Shown here in pieces: positions 31,545 through 39,803 of a stretch of 46,297 bases of DNA. The stretch comes from Neorhizobium galegae bv. officinalis (lineage in GTDB: Bacteria > Pseudomonadota > Alphaproteobacteria > Rhizobiales > Rhizobiaceae). The stretch lies in NCBI GenBank assembly GCA_000985875.1, contig CCRI01000029.1, positions 1 through 46,297 of the forward strand, given 5' to 3'. Numbering within the stretch: the first letter of the stretch is position 1; the number at the start of each line of letters is the position of its first letter. The notes below the pieces were generated by a model. The model was not told where the DNA came from and did not search any database. It worked only from the letters and a program-made list of their open reading frames with translations. Both the position numbers and the translations under genes were made by a program.

Positions 31545-33890
31545 ATGGCTGCCAATGCGCCGGCGTTGACGTTCTTCGCACTCTTCCTCCCCTTCGTCGC
31601 TTCCGTTCTGGCCCCCTTCCTCACCCGCCTTCTGGGCGACAGGGCGGCCTTCATCCTGGCGCTGGCCCCAGCCCTCGCGTTTGCGCATTTCTGCACTTTC
31701 CTGCCCGAAATCGCCGCCGGCGAAGTGGTGACAGGGGGCTATGCCTGGGCGCCGAGCTTCAACCTCTCCTTCTCCTGGTTCCTCGACGGCCTGTCGCTGA
31801 CCTTCGCGCTTCTGATCACCGGCATCGGCACCCTGATCGTCGTCTATTCCGGCGGCTACATGAAGGGTCATCCGGATATCGGGCGCTTCATGGCCTTCAT
31901 CCTGGCCTTCATGGGCGCCATGCTCGGCCTCGTCGTGTCCGACAGCTTTCTGATGCTGTTCGTCTATTGGGAACTGACCTCGATCACCTCCTTCCTGCTG
32001 ATCGGCTTCGATCACGAACGGGAGGCGGCGAGGCGTGCAGCACTTCAGGCGCTGGTGGTCACAGGCGGCGGTGGGCTCTGCCTGCTCGCCGGCCTGGTCT
32101 TCCTCTGGAACATTACCGGCGTCACCCAGCTTTCGCTGCTCGTGCACCTGGGCGACGGGCTGCGCCAGAGCCCGTTCTATCTCGCGACCCTGCTGCTGGT
32201 GCTCGCTGGCGCCTTCACCAAGTCGGCGCAGTTTCCGTTTCATTTCTGGCTGCCCAACGCCATGGAAGCGCCGACGCCTGTCTCGGCCTACCTGCATTCG
32301 GCAACCATGGTGAAGGCCGGCGTCTACCTGCTGATGCGGCTGAACCCGGTCATGGGGGATACGCCCGCCTGGGTGATCCTGCTGCCCTTCTTCGGCGGTA
32401 TCACGCTGATCGCCGGCACCTTCCTCGCCGTCCGCCAGACGGACCTGAAGCTGATGCTCGCCTATACGACCATGGCTTCGCTCGGCCTGCTCACCATGCT
32501 GACCGGTTTCGGTTCGGCCCACGCGGTCGAGGCGGCGGTGCTGTATCTGGTCGCCCATTCGCTGTTCAAGGGCGCGCTGTTCATGGTCGCCGGCACGGTG
32601 GATCACGAGGCCGGCACCCGCGACGTAACGAGGCTCGGGGGCCTGCGCGCCGCCATGCCGGTCACCTTCGGCGCGGCCCTGCTGGCGGCGCTCTCGATGG
32701 GCGGCCTGCCGCTGTTCTTCGGGTTCCTTGCCAAGGAGGAGATCTATGCGGCACTCGCCGCCGGCAATCCCCGTGCGGTGTTCTTCACCGGCCTCGCTGT
32801 AATCGGCAATGCGCTGATGTTCGCGACCGCGTTTGCCGTTGCTCTGAAACCCTTCCTCGGTCCCCATGTCGGGACGCCGAAACATGCCCACGAAGGACCA
32901 ATGACGCTCTGGCTGGGCCCGGTGGTTCTGTCGGTGATCGGCTTGGCGGCCGCGGTTTTTTCCGGCGTCGCGCATCGTTACATCTCCTCGCCGATGGCAA
33001 GCGCGATCACCGACGAAAAGATCGTCATCGACATTTCGACCGTGCCGCATCTCGGCCTGCCGCTGCTTCTGTCTGTCATCACCGTATTGCTCGGTGCGCT
33101 CGCCTTCTGGCGGCTGACCGACCTGCGGGCCTTCATGGTGCGGGCGGTGGAAAGCCTCGGTCCCGGCCCGGACCGCGGCTTCGATCATGTCGTTTCCGGC
33201 CTGGTGCGGTTTTCGGGTGTCGTCACCCGTCTCGTCCAGCCGGGGCGGCTGGAAATCTACATCACCGCCACCTTCATCCTGCTGGCCGTGACGCTGCTCG
33301 TTCCGCCCTTCGTGTTCGGCGAACTGCCCGCAATGCCCGCCTGGCCGGAAGAGCTGCTGGTCCAGGAAGCGGCGTTCTTCGCAATCGCGGTGATCGGCCT
33401 TATCGCCGTGCTGCGCGCAAAGGACCGGCTGACGGCGATCGTCTCGCTCGGCATCCAGGGTTTTGCCGTCGCCGTCATCTTCCTGCTGTTCGGCGCGCCT
33501 GACTTGTCGTTCACCCAGTTCATGGTCGAGACCCTGTCGGTCGTCATCCTCGCGCTGGTGATGACGCGGCTGCGGCTCACCCCCCGCGACCATCGGCCTC
33601 TGCGACAGTCGCTTTTCGACGGGTTGGTCGCGGTCGCCTGCGGCCTCGGCTTCACCCTGCTGCTGTTGAAATCGACGCAGGCGCCGTTCGACGCTGTGCT
33701 CACCGATTTCTTCAACGCCTATTCCAAGACGGTGGCCCACGGCGCCAACGTCGTCAACGTCATCATCGTCGACTTCCGCGGCACGGATACATTGGGCGAG
33801 ATCGCCGTGGTGATGGTGACCGCGCTCGCGGTTCTGGCGCTGATCCGGGTGAGGGCGGGCAGACGCGCCGGATCGGGGGAGGGGCAATGA
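31545..33890 (+). CDS. mrpA: MrpA/PhaA, large subunit of Na+(K+)/H+ antiporter
   Basis: 781 residues, highly hydrophobic, about 20 membrane helices. The NuoL-like core has the conserved Glu143 (VYWELTSITS), Lys226 (TKSAQFPFHFWLPNAMEAPTP) and the following AYLHSATMVKAGVYLL block of proton-pumping antiporter subunits, numbered close to E140 and K223 of Bacillus MrpA. The C-terminal part (from about 590) is the DUF4040/MrpA-C region (APDLSFTQFMVETLSVV). It works with MrpB-G as a multisubunit antiporter for pH and cation homeostasis. GGAGATGAC precedes the ATG. Confidence 0.93.
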   Translation: MAANAPALTFFALFLPFVASVLAPFLTRLLGDRAAFILALAPALAFAHFCTFLPEIAAGEVVTGGYAWAPSFNLSFSWFLDGLSLTFALLITGIGTLIVVYSGGYMKGHPDIGRFMAFILAFMGAMLGLVVSDSFLMLFVYWELTSITSFLLIGFDHEREAARRAALQALVVTGGGGLCLLAGLVFLWNITGVTQLSLLVHLGDGLRQSPFYLATLLLVLAGAFTKSAQFPFHFWLPNAMEAPTPVSAYLHSATMVKAGVYLLMRLNPVMGDTPAWVILLPFFGGITLIAGTFLAVRQTDLKLMLAYTTMASLGLLTMLTGFGSAHAVEAAVLYLVAHSLFKGALFMVAGTVDHEAGTRDVTRLGGLRAAMPVTFGAALLAALSMGGLPLFFGFLAKEEIYAALAAGNPRAVFFTGLAVIGNALMFATAFAVALKPFLGPHVGTPKHAHEGPMTLWLGPVVLSVIGLAAAVFSGVAHRYISSPMASAITDEKIVIDISTVPHLGLPLLLSVITVLLGALAFWRLTDLRAFMVRAVESLGPGPDRGFDHVVSGLVRFSGVVTRLVQPGRLEIYITATFILLAVTLLVPPFVFGELPAMPAWPEELLVQEAAFFAIAVIGLIAVLRAKDRLTAIVSLGIQGFAVAVIFLLFGAPDLSFTQFMVETLSVVILALVMTRLRLTPRDHRPLRQSLFDGLVAVACGLGFTLLLLKSTQAPFDAVLTDFFNAYSKTVAHGANVVNVIIVDFRGTDTLGEIAVVMVTALAVLALIRVRAGRRAGSGEGQ

Positions 33891-33909
33891 CGGCCTTCGC
33901 CTCGGCACA

Positions 33910-33925
33910 CCCCCCTCTGCCCTGC
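33910..33925. repeat. Truncated copy of repeat A
   Basis: Only CCCCCCTCTGCCCTGC, the first 16 bases of the 44-bp repeat A seen at 11893 and 35078, remains before the sequence diverges. It is 19 bp after the mrpA stop. Confidence 0.55.
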
Positions 33926-33993
33926 TGGTTTTCCTGGGGCGAGCCACTCGTCTCGGCCCGCTCTTCGAGCCCCGCACAGGGGAGAGCTATCGT

Positions 33994-34124
33994 ATATGGG
34001 ATGCGAGGCGGTGCGGCCCCCCTAACCCTCCCCCTTGTGGGGAGGGTGGCCGGCAGGCGGGAGGGGTTTTATTCGGAGCGAAGACCCCTCCCCAACCCCT
34101 CCCCACAAGGGGGAGGGGCTCCAC
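33994..34124. repeat. Repeat B copy 1, lacking its right end
   Basis: About 131 bp, nearly identical to the element at 35172-35323 in left end and core (ATATGGGATGCGAGGCGGTG start, hairpin around TTGTGGGGAGGG, TTTTATT spacer, CCCCTCCCCACAAGGGGG). The right terminal inverted repeat is absent. It lies between mrpA and mrpB. Confidence 0.8.
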
Positions 34125-34179
34125 TCGGCAGGCCCCTTGGAATATCCGCCCTCGCGTGCCGCTCCATGGAGGTGTCCCC

Positions 34180-34617
34180 ATGAACACGCTCATCCTGCGC
34201 ACCGTCGCCCCCTTCCTCACCGCCCTGATGCTGCTGTTTTCCGTCTTCGTCCTGCTGCGCGGCCACAACGAACCCGGCGGCGGGTTCATCGGCGGGTTGA
34301 TCGCGGCCTCGGCGCTGGCAATCTACGGCATCGCCTTCGGTGTGCCTTCGGTACGCCGCGCGATCCGGTTCCACCCGATGGCGATCGCCGGTTTCGGCCT
34401 GCTGCTCGCCACCCTGTCCGGCGCGCTTTCCATCGTGTTCGGCGTGCCGTTCATGACCGGGCTCTGGGTCTATCCGGTTGTTTTCGACGTCGAGCTGCCG
34501 CTCTCGACGGTGATGTCCTTCGATATCGGCGTCTATCTGGTCGTGGTCGGGGCGATTACATCGATCGCGCTCGCGCTCGAACAGGAGCCGGGTTCGGACG
34601 TGGAGGGAGAGGGCTGA
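34180..34617 (+). CDS. mrpB: MrpB/PhaB antiporter subunit
   Basis: 145 residues, four membrane helices. LRTVAPFLTALMLLFSVFVLLRGHNEPGGGFIGGLIAASALAIYG is the MrpB/MnhB signature with the GH.EPGGGF motif; the tail ends in a charged stretch. GGAGG precedes the ATG. It is separated from mrpA by 289 bp of repeats but overlaps mrpC by one base (TGATG). Confidence 0.9.
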   Translation: MNTLILRTVAPFLTALMLLFSVFVLLRGHNEPGGGFIGGLIAASALAIYGIAFGVPSVRRAIRFHPMAIAGFGLLLATLSGALSIVFGVPFMTGLWVYPVVFDVELPLSTVMSFDIGVYLVVVGAITSIALALEQEPGSDVEGEG

Positions 34618-34994
34618 TGGAAGCGCTGTTTTCGATCCTGATCGGCCTGTTCTTTGCGGGCGCCATCTACCTCATGCTGTCGAAATCCACCGTGCGCATC
34701 CTGCTCGGCGTGGTGCTGCTCGGCAATGCGGTCAACCTGCTGCTCTTCACCGCCGGTAGGCTTACCCGCGAAGTGCCGCCGATCATCCCGGCCGGCATGG
34801 ACACGCTGTCGCCAGGCGCCGCCAATCCTCTGCCGCAGGCGCTGATCCTGACGGCGATCGTCATCTCGTTTTCCTTCTTCGCCTTCCTCCTGGTGCTGAC
34901 CTACCGCGCCTACCAGGAGCTCGGCACCGACGATACAGACGAGATGCGGCTTGCCGAACCGCGGAACGAACAACTTCCCCCCCTGGGGTATTGA
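34617..34994 (+). CDS. mrpC: MrpC/PhaC antiporter subunit (NuoK-like)
   Basis: 125 residues, three membrane helices, NuoK-like: GAIYLMLSKSTVRILLGVVLLGNAVNLLLF contains the conserved GxxL...N motif, and DPLPQALILTAIVI-type ending (PLPQALILTAIVISFSFFAF) is present. It overlaps the mrpB stop (ATGA-type junction). The C-terminus is short and charged. A 423-bp gap filled with repeats follows before mrpD. Confidence 0.9.
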   Translation: MEALFSILIGLFFAGAIYLMLSKSTVRILLGVVLLGNAVNLLLFTAGRLTREVPPIIPAGMDTLSPGAANPLPQALILTAIVISFSFFAFLLVLTYRAYQELGTDDTDEMRLAEPRNEQLPPLGY

Positions 34995-35077
34995 GGGCAT
35001 GGTGTTGCAGTTCTTGCCCCATACTTGTTGTCACGCTATCGGCTGTGGAGGTCCCATTGGCTCTCTCGCCCGCGGCA

Positions 35078-35121
35078 CCCCCCTCTGCCCTGCCGGGCAT
35101 CTCCCCCTCAAGGGGGGAGAT
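35078..35121. repeat. Repeat A, intact copy
   Basis: 44 bp, identical to the copy at 11893-11936, including its own hairpin (CTCCCCCTCAAGGGGGGAG). It lies between mrpC and mrpD, 51 bp before the repeat B element. Confidence 0.85.
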
Positions 35122-35171
35122 CGGCCAGAGGCGGGCTTCCTGCTCCCTATCTCTCCGCTTTCTGTTGAGCG

Positions 35172-35323
35172 ATATGGGACGCGAGGCGGTGCGGCACCCT
35201 TAACCCTCCCCCTCGTGGGGAGGGTGGCCGGCAGGCGGGAGGGGTTTTATTCACAGCGAAGACCCCTCCCCAACCCCTCCCCACAAGGGGGAGGGGCTCC
35301 ACGCACCGCCTCGCATCCCATAT
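35172..35323. mobile_element. 152-bp MITE-like element with 22-bp terminal inverted repeats
   Basis: The ends ATATGGGACGCGAGGCGGTG (from 35172) and, in reverse complement, ATATGGGATGCGAGGCGGTG (to 35323) match at 21 of 22 positions. The interior has two GC-rich hairpin blocks joined by TTTTATT and no coding capacity. A deleted copy is at 33994-34124. Non-autonomous palindromic elements of this sort are common in rhizobial genomes; the transposase source is not in this window. Confidence 0.75.
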
Positions 35324-35417
35324 GGCATCGTCCTGCGCTCGCGGGGGACTCCAAGACCGGACTGGGGCGAATGGCTCGACTTGGTAAAACTGACACGCCA
35401 CCGGGAGGCATCCACTA

Positions 35418-36983
35418 ATGGCCTCTCCTTCCGTCGACCTCTCCGCGGCCCTCATCCTCGCCGCCCCGGCGCTCGCCGACTGGCTGGTCGTTCTCCCCGT
35501 CGCGCTGATGATCGGCCTCGGCGCGGTGCTGATGATGGTGCGCAAGTCCGTCCGCCTGCATGGCGGCATCGCGATTGCCGGGTTGGCGCTGCTCGTCCTC
35601 CTGGATGCCGCTCTGCTCTGGCGCGTCTCGGTCCACGGCCCGGTCACCATGGTCATGGGCCGCTGGCTGCCGCCCTTCGGCATCGCTTTCACCGCCGACC
35701 TTTTCGGCGCGGTCATGGCGCTCGCGGCCGCCATCGTCGCACTCGCCGCCGGCATATTCGCGCTCGCCGATATCGATGCGAGCGGCCGGCGCTACGGCTT
35801 CTACCCGTTCCTGATGCTGCTGATGGCCGGCGTCACGGGCGCGTTCCTGACCGGCGACATCTTCAACCTCTATGTCTGGTTCGAGGTGCTGCTGATCTCG
35901 TCCTTCGGCCTCCTGATCCTCGGTTCCGAGCCGGAACAGATCGACGGCGCGCTGAAATACGCGGTCCTCAACCTGATCGGCACGACGCTGTTCCTGATCG
36001 CGGTCGGTTACCTCTATGCGATCTTCGGCACGCTCAACATGGCCGATATCGCCCGCAAGGCGGCAGGCCTGCGCGAGGCCGCGCCGCTGACGACGCTGAC
36101 GGCGCTGTTCATCCTGGCGTTTGCGATGAAGGCGGCCGCCTTTCCGGTGAATTTCTGGCTTCCGGCTTCCTATCACACGCCGCGCGTGGTCGTGTCGGCG
36201 CTGTTCGGCGGGCTGCTCACCAAGGTCGGCATCTATTCGCTGATCCGCGTCACCGTCATGCTCTTCCCCGTCGAGCGCGAGGCGTTGAGCCTGATCGTCG
36301 CCATATCGGCCGCGCTCACCATGCTGGTCGGCGCGTTCGGCGCCCTGGCGCAGAACGATATCCGCCGGCTCGTCGGATACGTGGTCATTGCCGGCATCGG
36401 CAACATGATGGCGGGCGTCGCGATCGGCACCCCGGCCGCCGTCAGCGGCGCCATCCTCTATGCGCTGCATTCGGTGGTGACCATGACCGCGCTTTATCTG
36501 GTGGCGGGCGAAGCGGGCCGGCTCGGCGGCACCTGGACGCTCTCCGGACTCGGCGGGCTTTACCGCAAGGCGCCGTGGTTTTCGGGCGCCGCCTTCCTGC
36601 TGTTCCTTGCCGCTTCCGGCCTGCCGCCGTTCTCCGGCCTGTGGCCCAAGGTGGCGCTCCTGAAAGCCTCGCTCGATATCGGCGCCTGGTGGCTGGCCGC
36701 GGCGATCCTCATCTCCGCCTTCCTGGTCACGCTTGCGCTTGCCCGCGTCTTCCTGCTTGCCTTTTGGCGCCCGCAGCCCGACCCTGTTCCCGAGGCCGTC
36801 GCTCCGGCCGGCTCGGCCGTCGACTGGCGCATTGCCCTGCCGCTCGGCTGCCTGACGGCTCTCGTCGTTCTTTTCGGCCTGCTGCCGGAACCGCTGCTCG
36901 ATCTGGCCCAGAGGGCGGCGGAAGGGCTCGGCGAACCCGCGGCCTATATCCACTCGGTCTTCCCGGGAGGGACAGCGCGATGA
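35418..36983 (+). CDS. mrpD: MrpD/PhaD antiporter subunit (NuoN/M-like)
   Basis: 521 residues, about 14 helices. Conserved Glu156 (VWFEVLLISSFGLL) and Lys238 (AMKAAAFPVNFWLPASYHTPR) correspond to E137 and K219 of Bacillus MrpD, offset by 19 through a longer N-terminus. Later blocks LLTKVGIYSLIRV and QNDIRRLVGYVVIAGIGNM are typical. It is essential for ion transport in Mrp complexes. GGGAGG lies 11 bases before the ATG, and the gene overlaps mrpE by 4 bp. Confidence 0.93.
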   Translation: MASPSVDLSAALILAAPALADWLVVLPVALMIGLGAVLMMVRKSVRLHGGIAIAGLALLVLLDAALLWRVSVHGPVTMVMGRWLPPFGIAFTADLFGAVMALAAAIVALAAGIFALADIDASGRRYGFYPFLMLLMAGVTGAFLTGDIFNLYVWFEVLLISSFGLLILGSEPEQIDGALKYAVLNLIGTTLFLIAVGYLYAIFGTLNMADIARKAAGLREAAPLTTLTALFILAFAMKAAAFPVNFWLPASYHTPRVVVSALFGGLLTKVGIYSLIRVTVMLFPVEREALSLIVAISAALTMLVGAFGALAQNDIRRLVGYVVIAGIGNMMAGVAIGTPAAVSGAILYALHSVVTMTALYLVAGEAGRLGGTWTLSGLGGLYRKAPWFSGAAFLLFLAASGLPPFSGLWPKVALLKASLDIGAWWLAAAILISAFLVTLALARVFLLAFWRPQPDPVPEAVAPAGSAVDWRIALPLGCLTALVVLFGLLPEPLLDLAQRAAEGLGEPAAYIHSVFPGGTAR

Positions 36984-37453
36984 TCACCTATATCCTGTCA
37001 CTGGTCTTTGCCGTCGTCTGGGTCGCGGTCACCGGCAGCGCCACGCTGCACAACCTGATCTTCGGTTTTGCGCTCTCGACGCTCGTGCTCTGGATCGTTC
37101 GCGACGAGATGGGGGCCCGTGGTTATTGGCGGCGGCTCGGCCGCATCCTGTCGCTGCTCGCCCTGTTCCTGAAGGAACTGGCGCTGTCCGCCTGGAAGGT
37201 GGCGGTGCTGGTCGTCAGCCCGCGCATGGACCTGAAACCCGGCATCTTCGCCTTCCCGCTGACCGTGACCCGCGATTTCGAGATCACCCTGCTTGCCAAC
37301 CTCATCACGCTGACGCCCGGCACGCTGTCGGTCGACGTCTCCGAGGACCGCAAGTCGCTGTTCGTCCACGCGATCGATTGTTCCGATATCGAAGCCACGA
37401 AACGGGATATCGCCAATGGCTTCGAGCGCAAGATCATGGAGGCGTTCCGATGA
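36980..37453 (+). CDS. mrpE: MrpE/PhaE antiporter subunit
   Basis: 157 residues. Two or three hydrophobic segments at the N-terminus (about 2-40 and 55-78) followed by a soluble C-terminal domain with LLANLITLTPGTLSVDVS and a C-terminal helix, all typical of MrpE. It overlaps mrpD (ATGA) and mrpF (ATGA), consistent with translational coupling in the second half of the operon. Confidence 0.9.
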   Translation: MITYILSLVFAVVWVAVTGSATLHNLIFGFALSTLVLWIVRDEMGARGYWRRLGRILSLLALFLKELALSAWKVAVLVVSPRMDLKPGIFAFPLTVTRDFEITLLANLITLTPGTLSVDVSEDRKSLFVHAIDCSDIEATKRDIANGFERKIMEAFR

Positions 37454-37854
37454 CGACGGCTGAAATGATCATCTCCTACGCGGTCTGGCTGGCGCTCGTG
37501 GTGCTCTGTGTGTCCTTCCTGCTCACCGTCTGGCGGGTGATCAAGGGGCCGACGCTTCCAGACCGGGTCGTGGCGCTCGACATGCTGACCGGCATCGTCA
37601 TCGGCTTCATCGCGCTGATCGCCATCCGCACCGGCTTCACGCTCTATATCGACATCGCCATCTCGCTCGGCCTTGTCGGCTTCCTCGCGACCGTGGCCTT
37701 TGCGCGGTTCATCTTGTCGCGCGGGAACAGGGAGGCGCCGAAGGGAGACATGATGAAGACGTTCACGGCGTCGGTGCCCGAACCGCGGCGCAAATCCGCG
37801 GCAAGGCGCCCTTCCGGCACCGGGCCGGCCGTCCGGCGGAAGGCGAAGAAATGA
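37450..37854 (+). CDS. mrpF: MrpF/PhaF antiporter subunit
   Basis: 134 residues, three membrane helices: WRVIKGPTLPDRVVALDMLT in the loop and a GFTLYIDIAISLGLVGFLATVAFARF final helix. The usual family length is about 90-100 residues; here a long basic C-terminal extension (RRKSAARRPSGTGPAVRRKAKK) is added and may be a cytoplasmic tail. It overlaps mrpE and mrpG. Confidence 0.9.
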   Translation: MTTAEMIISYAVWLALVVLCVSFLLTVWRVIKGPTLPDRVVALDMLTGIVIGFIALIAIRTGFTLYIDIAISLGLVGFLATVAFARFILSRGNREAPKGDMMKTFTASVPEPRRKSAARRPSGTGPAVRRKAKK

Positions 37855-38195
37855 TGGACATCCTGCTGGCAGCGATAACCGCTCTTCTGATCCTTGGCGG
37901 CGCCGGGTTCGCGCTGGTGGCGGCGATCGGCCTCAATCGTCTGCCGGACCTCTATACCCGCATGCATGCCGCGTCCAAGGCGGGCACGGTCGGCTCCGGG
38001 CTCCTGTTGCTTGCGGTCGGCGTTCATGCGGGCGACCTGTCGACTTTTGCAAGAGCGCTTGCAGGCTTCTTCTTCTTCGTGTTAACGGCGCCGATTTCGG
38101 CGCATCTGCTCGCTATGGCAGCGCACAAGGTTGGCTATCCACTTTGCGCTGAGTCCGTCCGGGATGAAATGAAGGATTACGATAAGCGAATATAA
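37851..38195 (+). CDS. mrpG: MrpG/PhaG antiporter subunit
   Basis: 114 residues, three helices. GLNRLPDLYTRMHAASKAGTVGSGLLLL is the classical MrpG signature, and APISAHLLAMAAHKVGYPLC the conserved C-terminal helix. It is the last gene of the operon, overlapping mrpF by 4 bp and having two adjacent ATG codons at the start. A hairpin near 38250-38266 follows, without a T-run. Confidence 0.92.
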   Translation: MMDILLAAITALLILGGAGFALVAAIGLNRLPDLYTRMHAASKAGTVGSGLLLLAVGVHAGDLSTFARALAGFFFFVLTAPISAHLLAMAAHKVGYPLCAESVRDEMKDYDKRI

Positions 38196-38631
38196 TCCAT
38201 TCTGGACCGAGTTATAACCCTGTCACGCTTGAGCAAATGCCCATCTATTCATCAGTAAAGCTGATGTAGGGGCGATATAGGTGGCAGAAAGGCTGGTAAC
38301 CGACAAAATTCGCACTTGGAGATGAAGCGAAGCAGTGGTACTTCATTACAAGTAGAGTGCAGATGTTGTTTCTAGATTAGGCGTTCCCTCGTCATTTTGG
38401 TGAGTCGACAAGTTCTTCGGATGAGGAACGATAACGCCGTTCACATGCAAGGGAAGGTTTCAATCTAGCGCAATATCCGGTGTGAACCGTTTTCTTTTCC
38501 GCATGAAGCTTAGGGGTAGGCTTCGGTCGCAAGACGGCGGGGCGGCATAGGTTTTCTCCGGGAGACTCTACGAACGGGCAGGTGTCGCGGAGGTCGCGGG
38601 GCCAGCCAGTCACTTAAACAGGAGACAGGAA
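38196..38631. other. 436-bp region between mrpG and mucR
   Basis: No coding sequence supported. It holds CATCAG-TAAAG-CTGATG (38250-38266), a small hairpin, and a long, AT-richer 5' region of mucR. MucR/Ros proteins are known to bind AT-rich sites in their own promoters, so autoregulation here is likely, but no box was assigned. Small RNA genes cannot be excluded. Confidence 0.5.
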
Positions 38632-39063
38632 ATGACAGACGTCGCATTGGGCAAAAGCCCGGATCTGCTGGTAGAGCTGACCGCAGATATTGTGGCCGCC
38701 TATGTGAGCAACCATGTGGTGCCGGTCAGCGATCTTTCCAACTTGATCGCGGACGTGCATTCGGCGTTGAGCAACACCTCTTCGCCGGCACCGGTTGTCG
38801 TGGCCATCGAAAAGCCGAAGCCTCCGGTTCCGATCAAGAAATCGATCGAGGACGACTATCTCATCTGCCTGGAGGATGGGCAGAAGTTCAAGTCGCTGAA
38901 GCGTCACCTGATGACTCACTACAACATGACACCGGAAGAATATCGCGAGAAGTGGGGCCTGCCGGCCGACTATCCGATGGTGGCGCCCGCTTATGCGGAA
39001 GCCCGTTCCAGGCTCGCCAAGGAAATGGGTCTCGGCCAGCGCCGCAAGCGCGGCAAGGCCTGA
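38632..39063 (+). CDS. mucR: MucR/Ros-family zinc-finger transcriptional regulator
   Basis: 143 residues. An N-terminal oligomerisation region (about 10-50) is followed by the zinc-binding domain: CLEDGQKFKSLKRHLMTHY with Cys79, His92 and His96 and the ENYREKWGL-type helix (PEEYREKWGLPADYPM). The tail is basic (GQRRKRGKA). MucR is a heterochromatin-like global regulator that represses exopolysaccharide, motility and cell-cycle genes in rhizobia and Brucella. An excellent AACAGGAGACAGGA site precedes the ATG. Confidence 0.93.
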   Translation: MTDVALGKSPDLLVELTADIVAAYVSNHVVPVSDLSNLIADVHSALSNTSSPAPVVVAIEKPKPPVPIKKSIEDDYLICLEDGQKFKSLKRHLMTHYNMTPEEYREKWGLPADYPMVAPAYAEARSRLAKEMGLGQRRKRGKA

Positions 39064-39170
39064 TCCGGCGACGCCGACAAGGCAGGGAGGATTTAGACCA
39101 GCCCGATGAGGACCGATCGCAACAGCGGCGGCTGGCTGGTTTTTGCATCGAAATAGAGATGCGGAGAAAG

Positions 39171-39206
39171 AACCGGGCCGATCGAGTGCCCGGTTTTTCT
39201 TTTTTG
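39171..39206 (+). terminator. Strong intrinsic terminator after mucR
   Basis: AACCGGGC-CGATCGAGT-GCCCGGTT followed immediately by TTTCTTTTTT. It lies 107 bp after the mucR stop, leaving a sizeable 3' UTR that could hold regulatory sequence. Confidence 0.9.
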
Positions 39207-39371
39207 AAGCGGGCATTGCGGGGATGTGTAGAGGAAAAAAATCCCATTATCTTTCGGGGGCTTGTAGAAATTATCAGCAATTTCAGCGGATAGTTGTGCG
39301 GAGGCGGTTTTCAGCGTCCCCGTTTTTGCTCTAAGGTGTATGAATTAATTCCTATTTATTGAGGAGTTGTC
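39207..39371. other. Promoter region of the DnaA-domain gene
   Basis: 165 bp, AT-rich towards its end (ATGAATTAATTCCTATTTATT, 39341-39361 region) before GAGGAG. Such AT tracts are typical MucR targets. No RNA gene or repeat seen. Confidence 0.4.
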
Positions 39372-39803
39372 ATGCCTTTCGAGAGATATTTTGAGCCCTC
39401 CGCCGCGCCGTCCCCACTGCCGTTTTCCTCGTCCGCCCCGCTGGATACGGCCGGTTCGCCGAAGCTTCCAGCCAGCCTGCCGCTCAAGAGCGCCTGCCGC
39501 ATCGTCCGTCAGATGGTCTGCGAACTGGTCCAGCTTTTCGGTGACCGGGTGATGCTGCGCCGCGACCGGCGCCGGCTTTCCTGCCATGTGCGCCAGATCG
39601 CCATGTATGTGTGCCATGTGGCGCTCCAGATTTCCATGAGCGACATCGGCGAGGCTTTCGGCCGCGACCGCACCACCGTCGGCCATGCCTGCCACGTGGT
39701 CGAGGATCGCCGCGACGATCTCGCCTTCGACGAGTTCGTCTCGGCCGTCGAGCGCATCGTCACTGCCGTTTTCGGCCTGTCGGAGGTCGCGGCCCATGAC
39801 TGA
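39372..39803 (+). CDS. Stand-alone DnaA domain IV-like DNA-binding protein
   Basis: 143 residues. After a Pro/Ser-rich leader (about 1-40) comes a helix-turn-helix of the DnaA C-terminal type: LSCHVRQIAMYVCHVALQ, then ISMSDIGEAFGRDRTTVGHACHVVED, which matches the DnaA signature (x-IG-x-FG-x-RDRTTV-x-HA). The AAA+ ATPase and other DnaA domains are absent, so it cannot initiate replication but could bind DnaA boxes. GAGGAG precedes the ATG. It overlaps the DUF6456 gene by 8 bp. Confidence 0.82.
   Translation: MPFERYFEPSAAPSPLPFSSSAPLDTAGSPKLPASLPLKSACRIVRQMVCELVQLFGDRVMLRRDRRRLSCHVRQIAMYVCHVALQISMSDIGEAFGRDRTTVGHACHVVEDRRDDLAFDEFVSAVERIVTAVFGLSEVAAHD

Noticed and set aside
31491..33977. Long minus-strand frame opposite mrpA
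   Set aside because: The Gln/Arg/His-rich composition is typical of antisense translation of GC-rich membrane-protein genes; mrpA is unambiguous.
35415..36953. Minus-strand frame opposite mrpD
   Set aside because: Low-complexity charged sequence without domain features, antisense to a conserved subunit.
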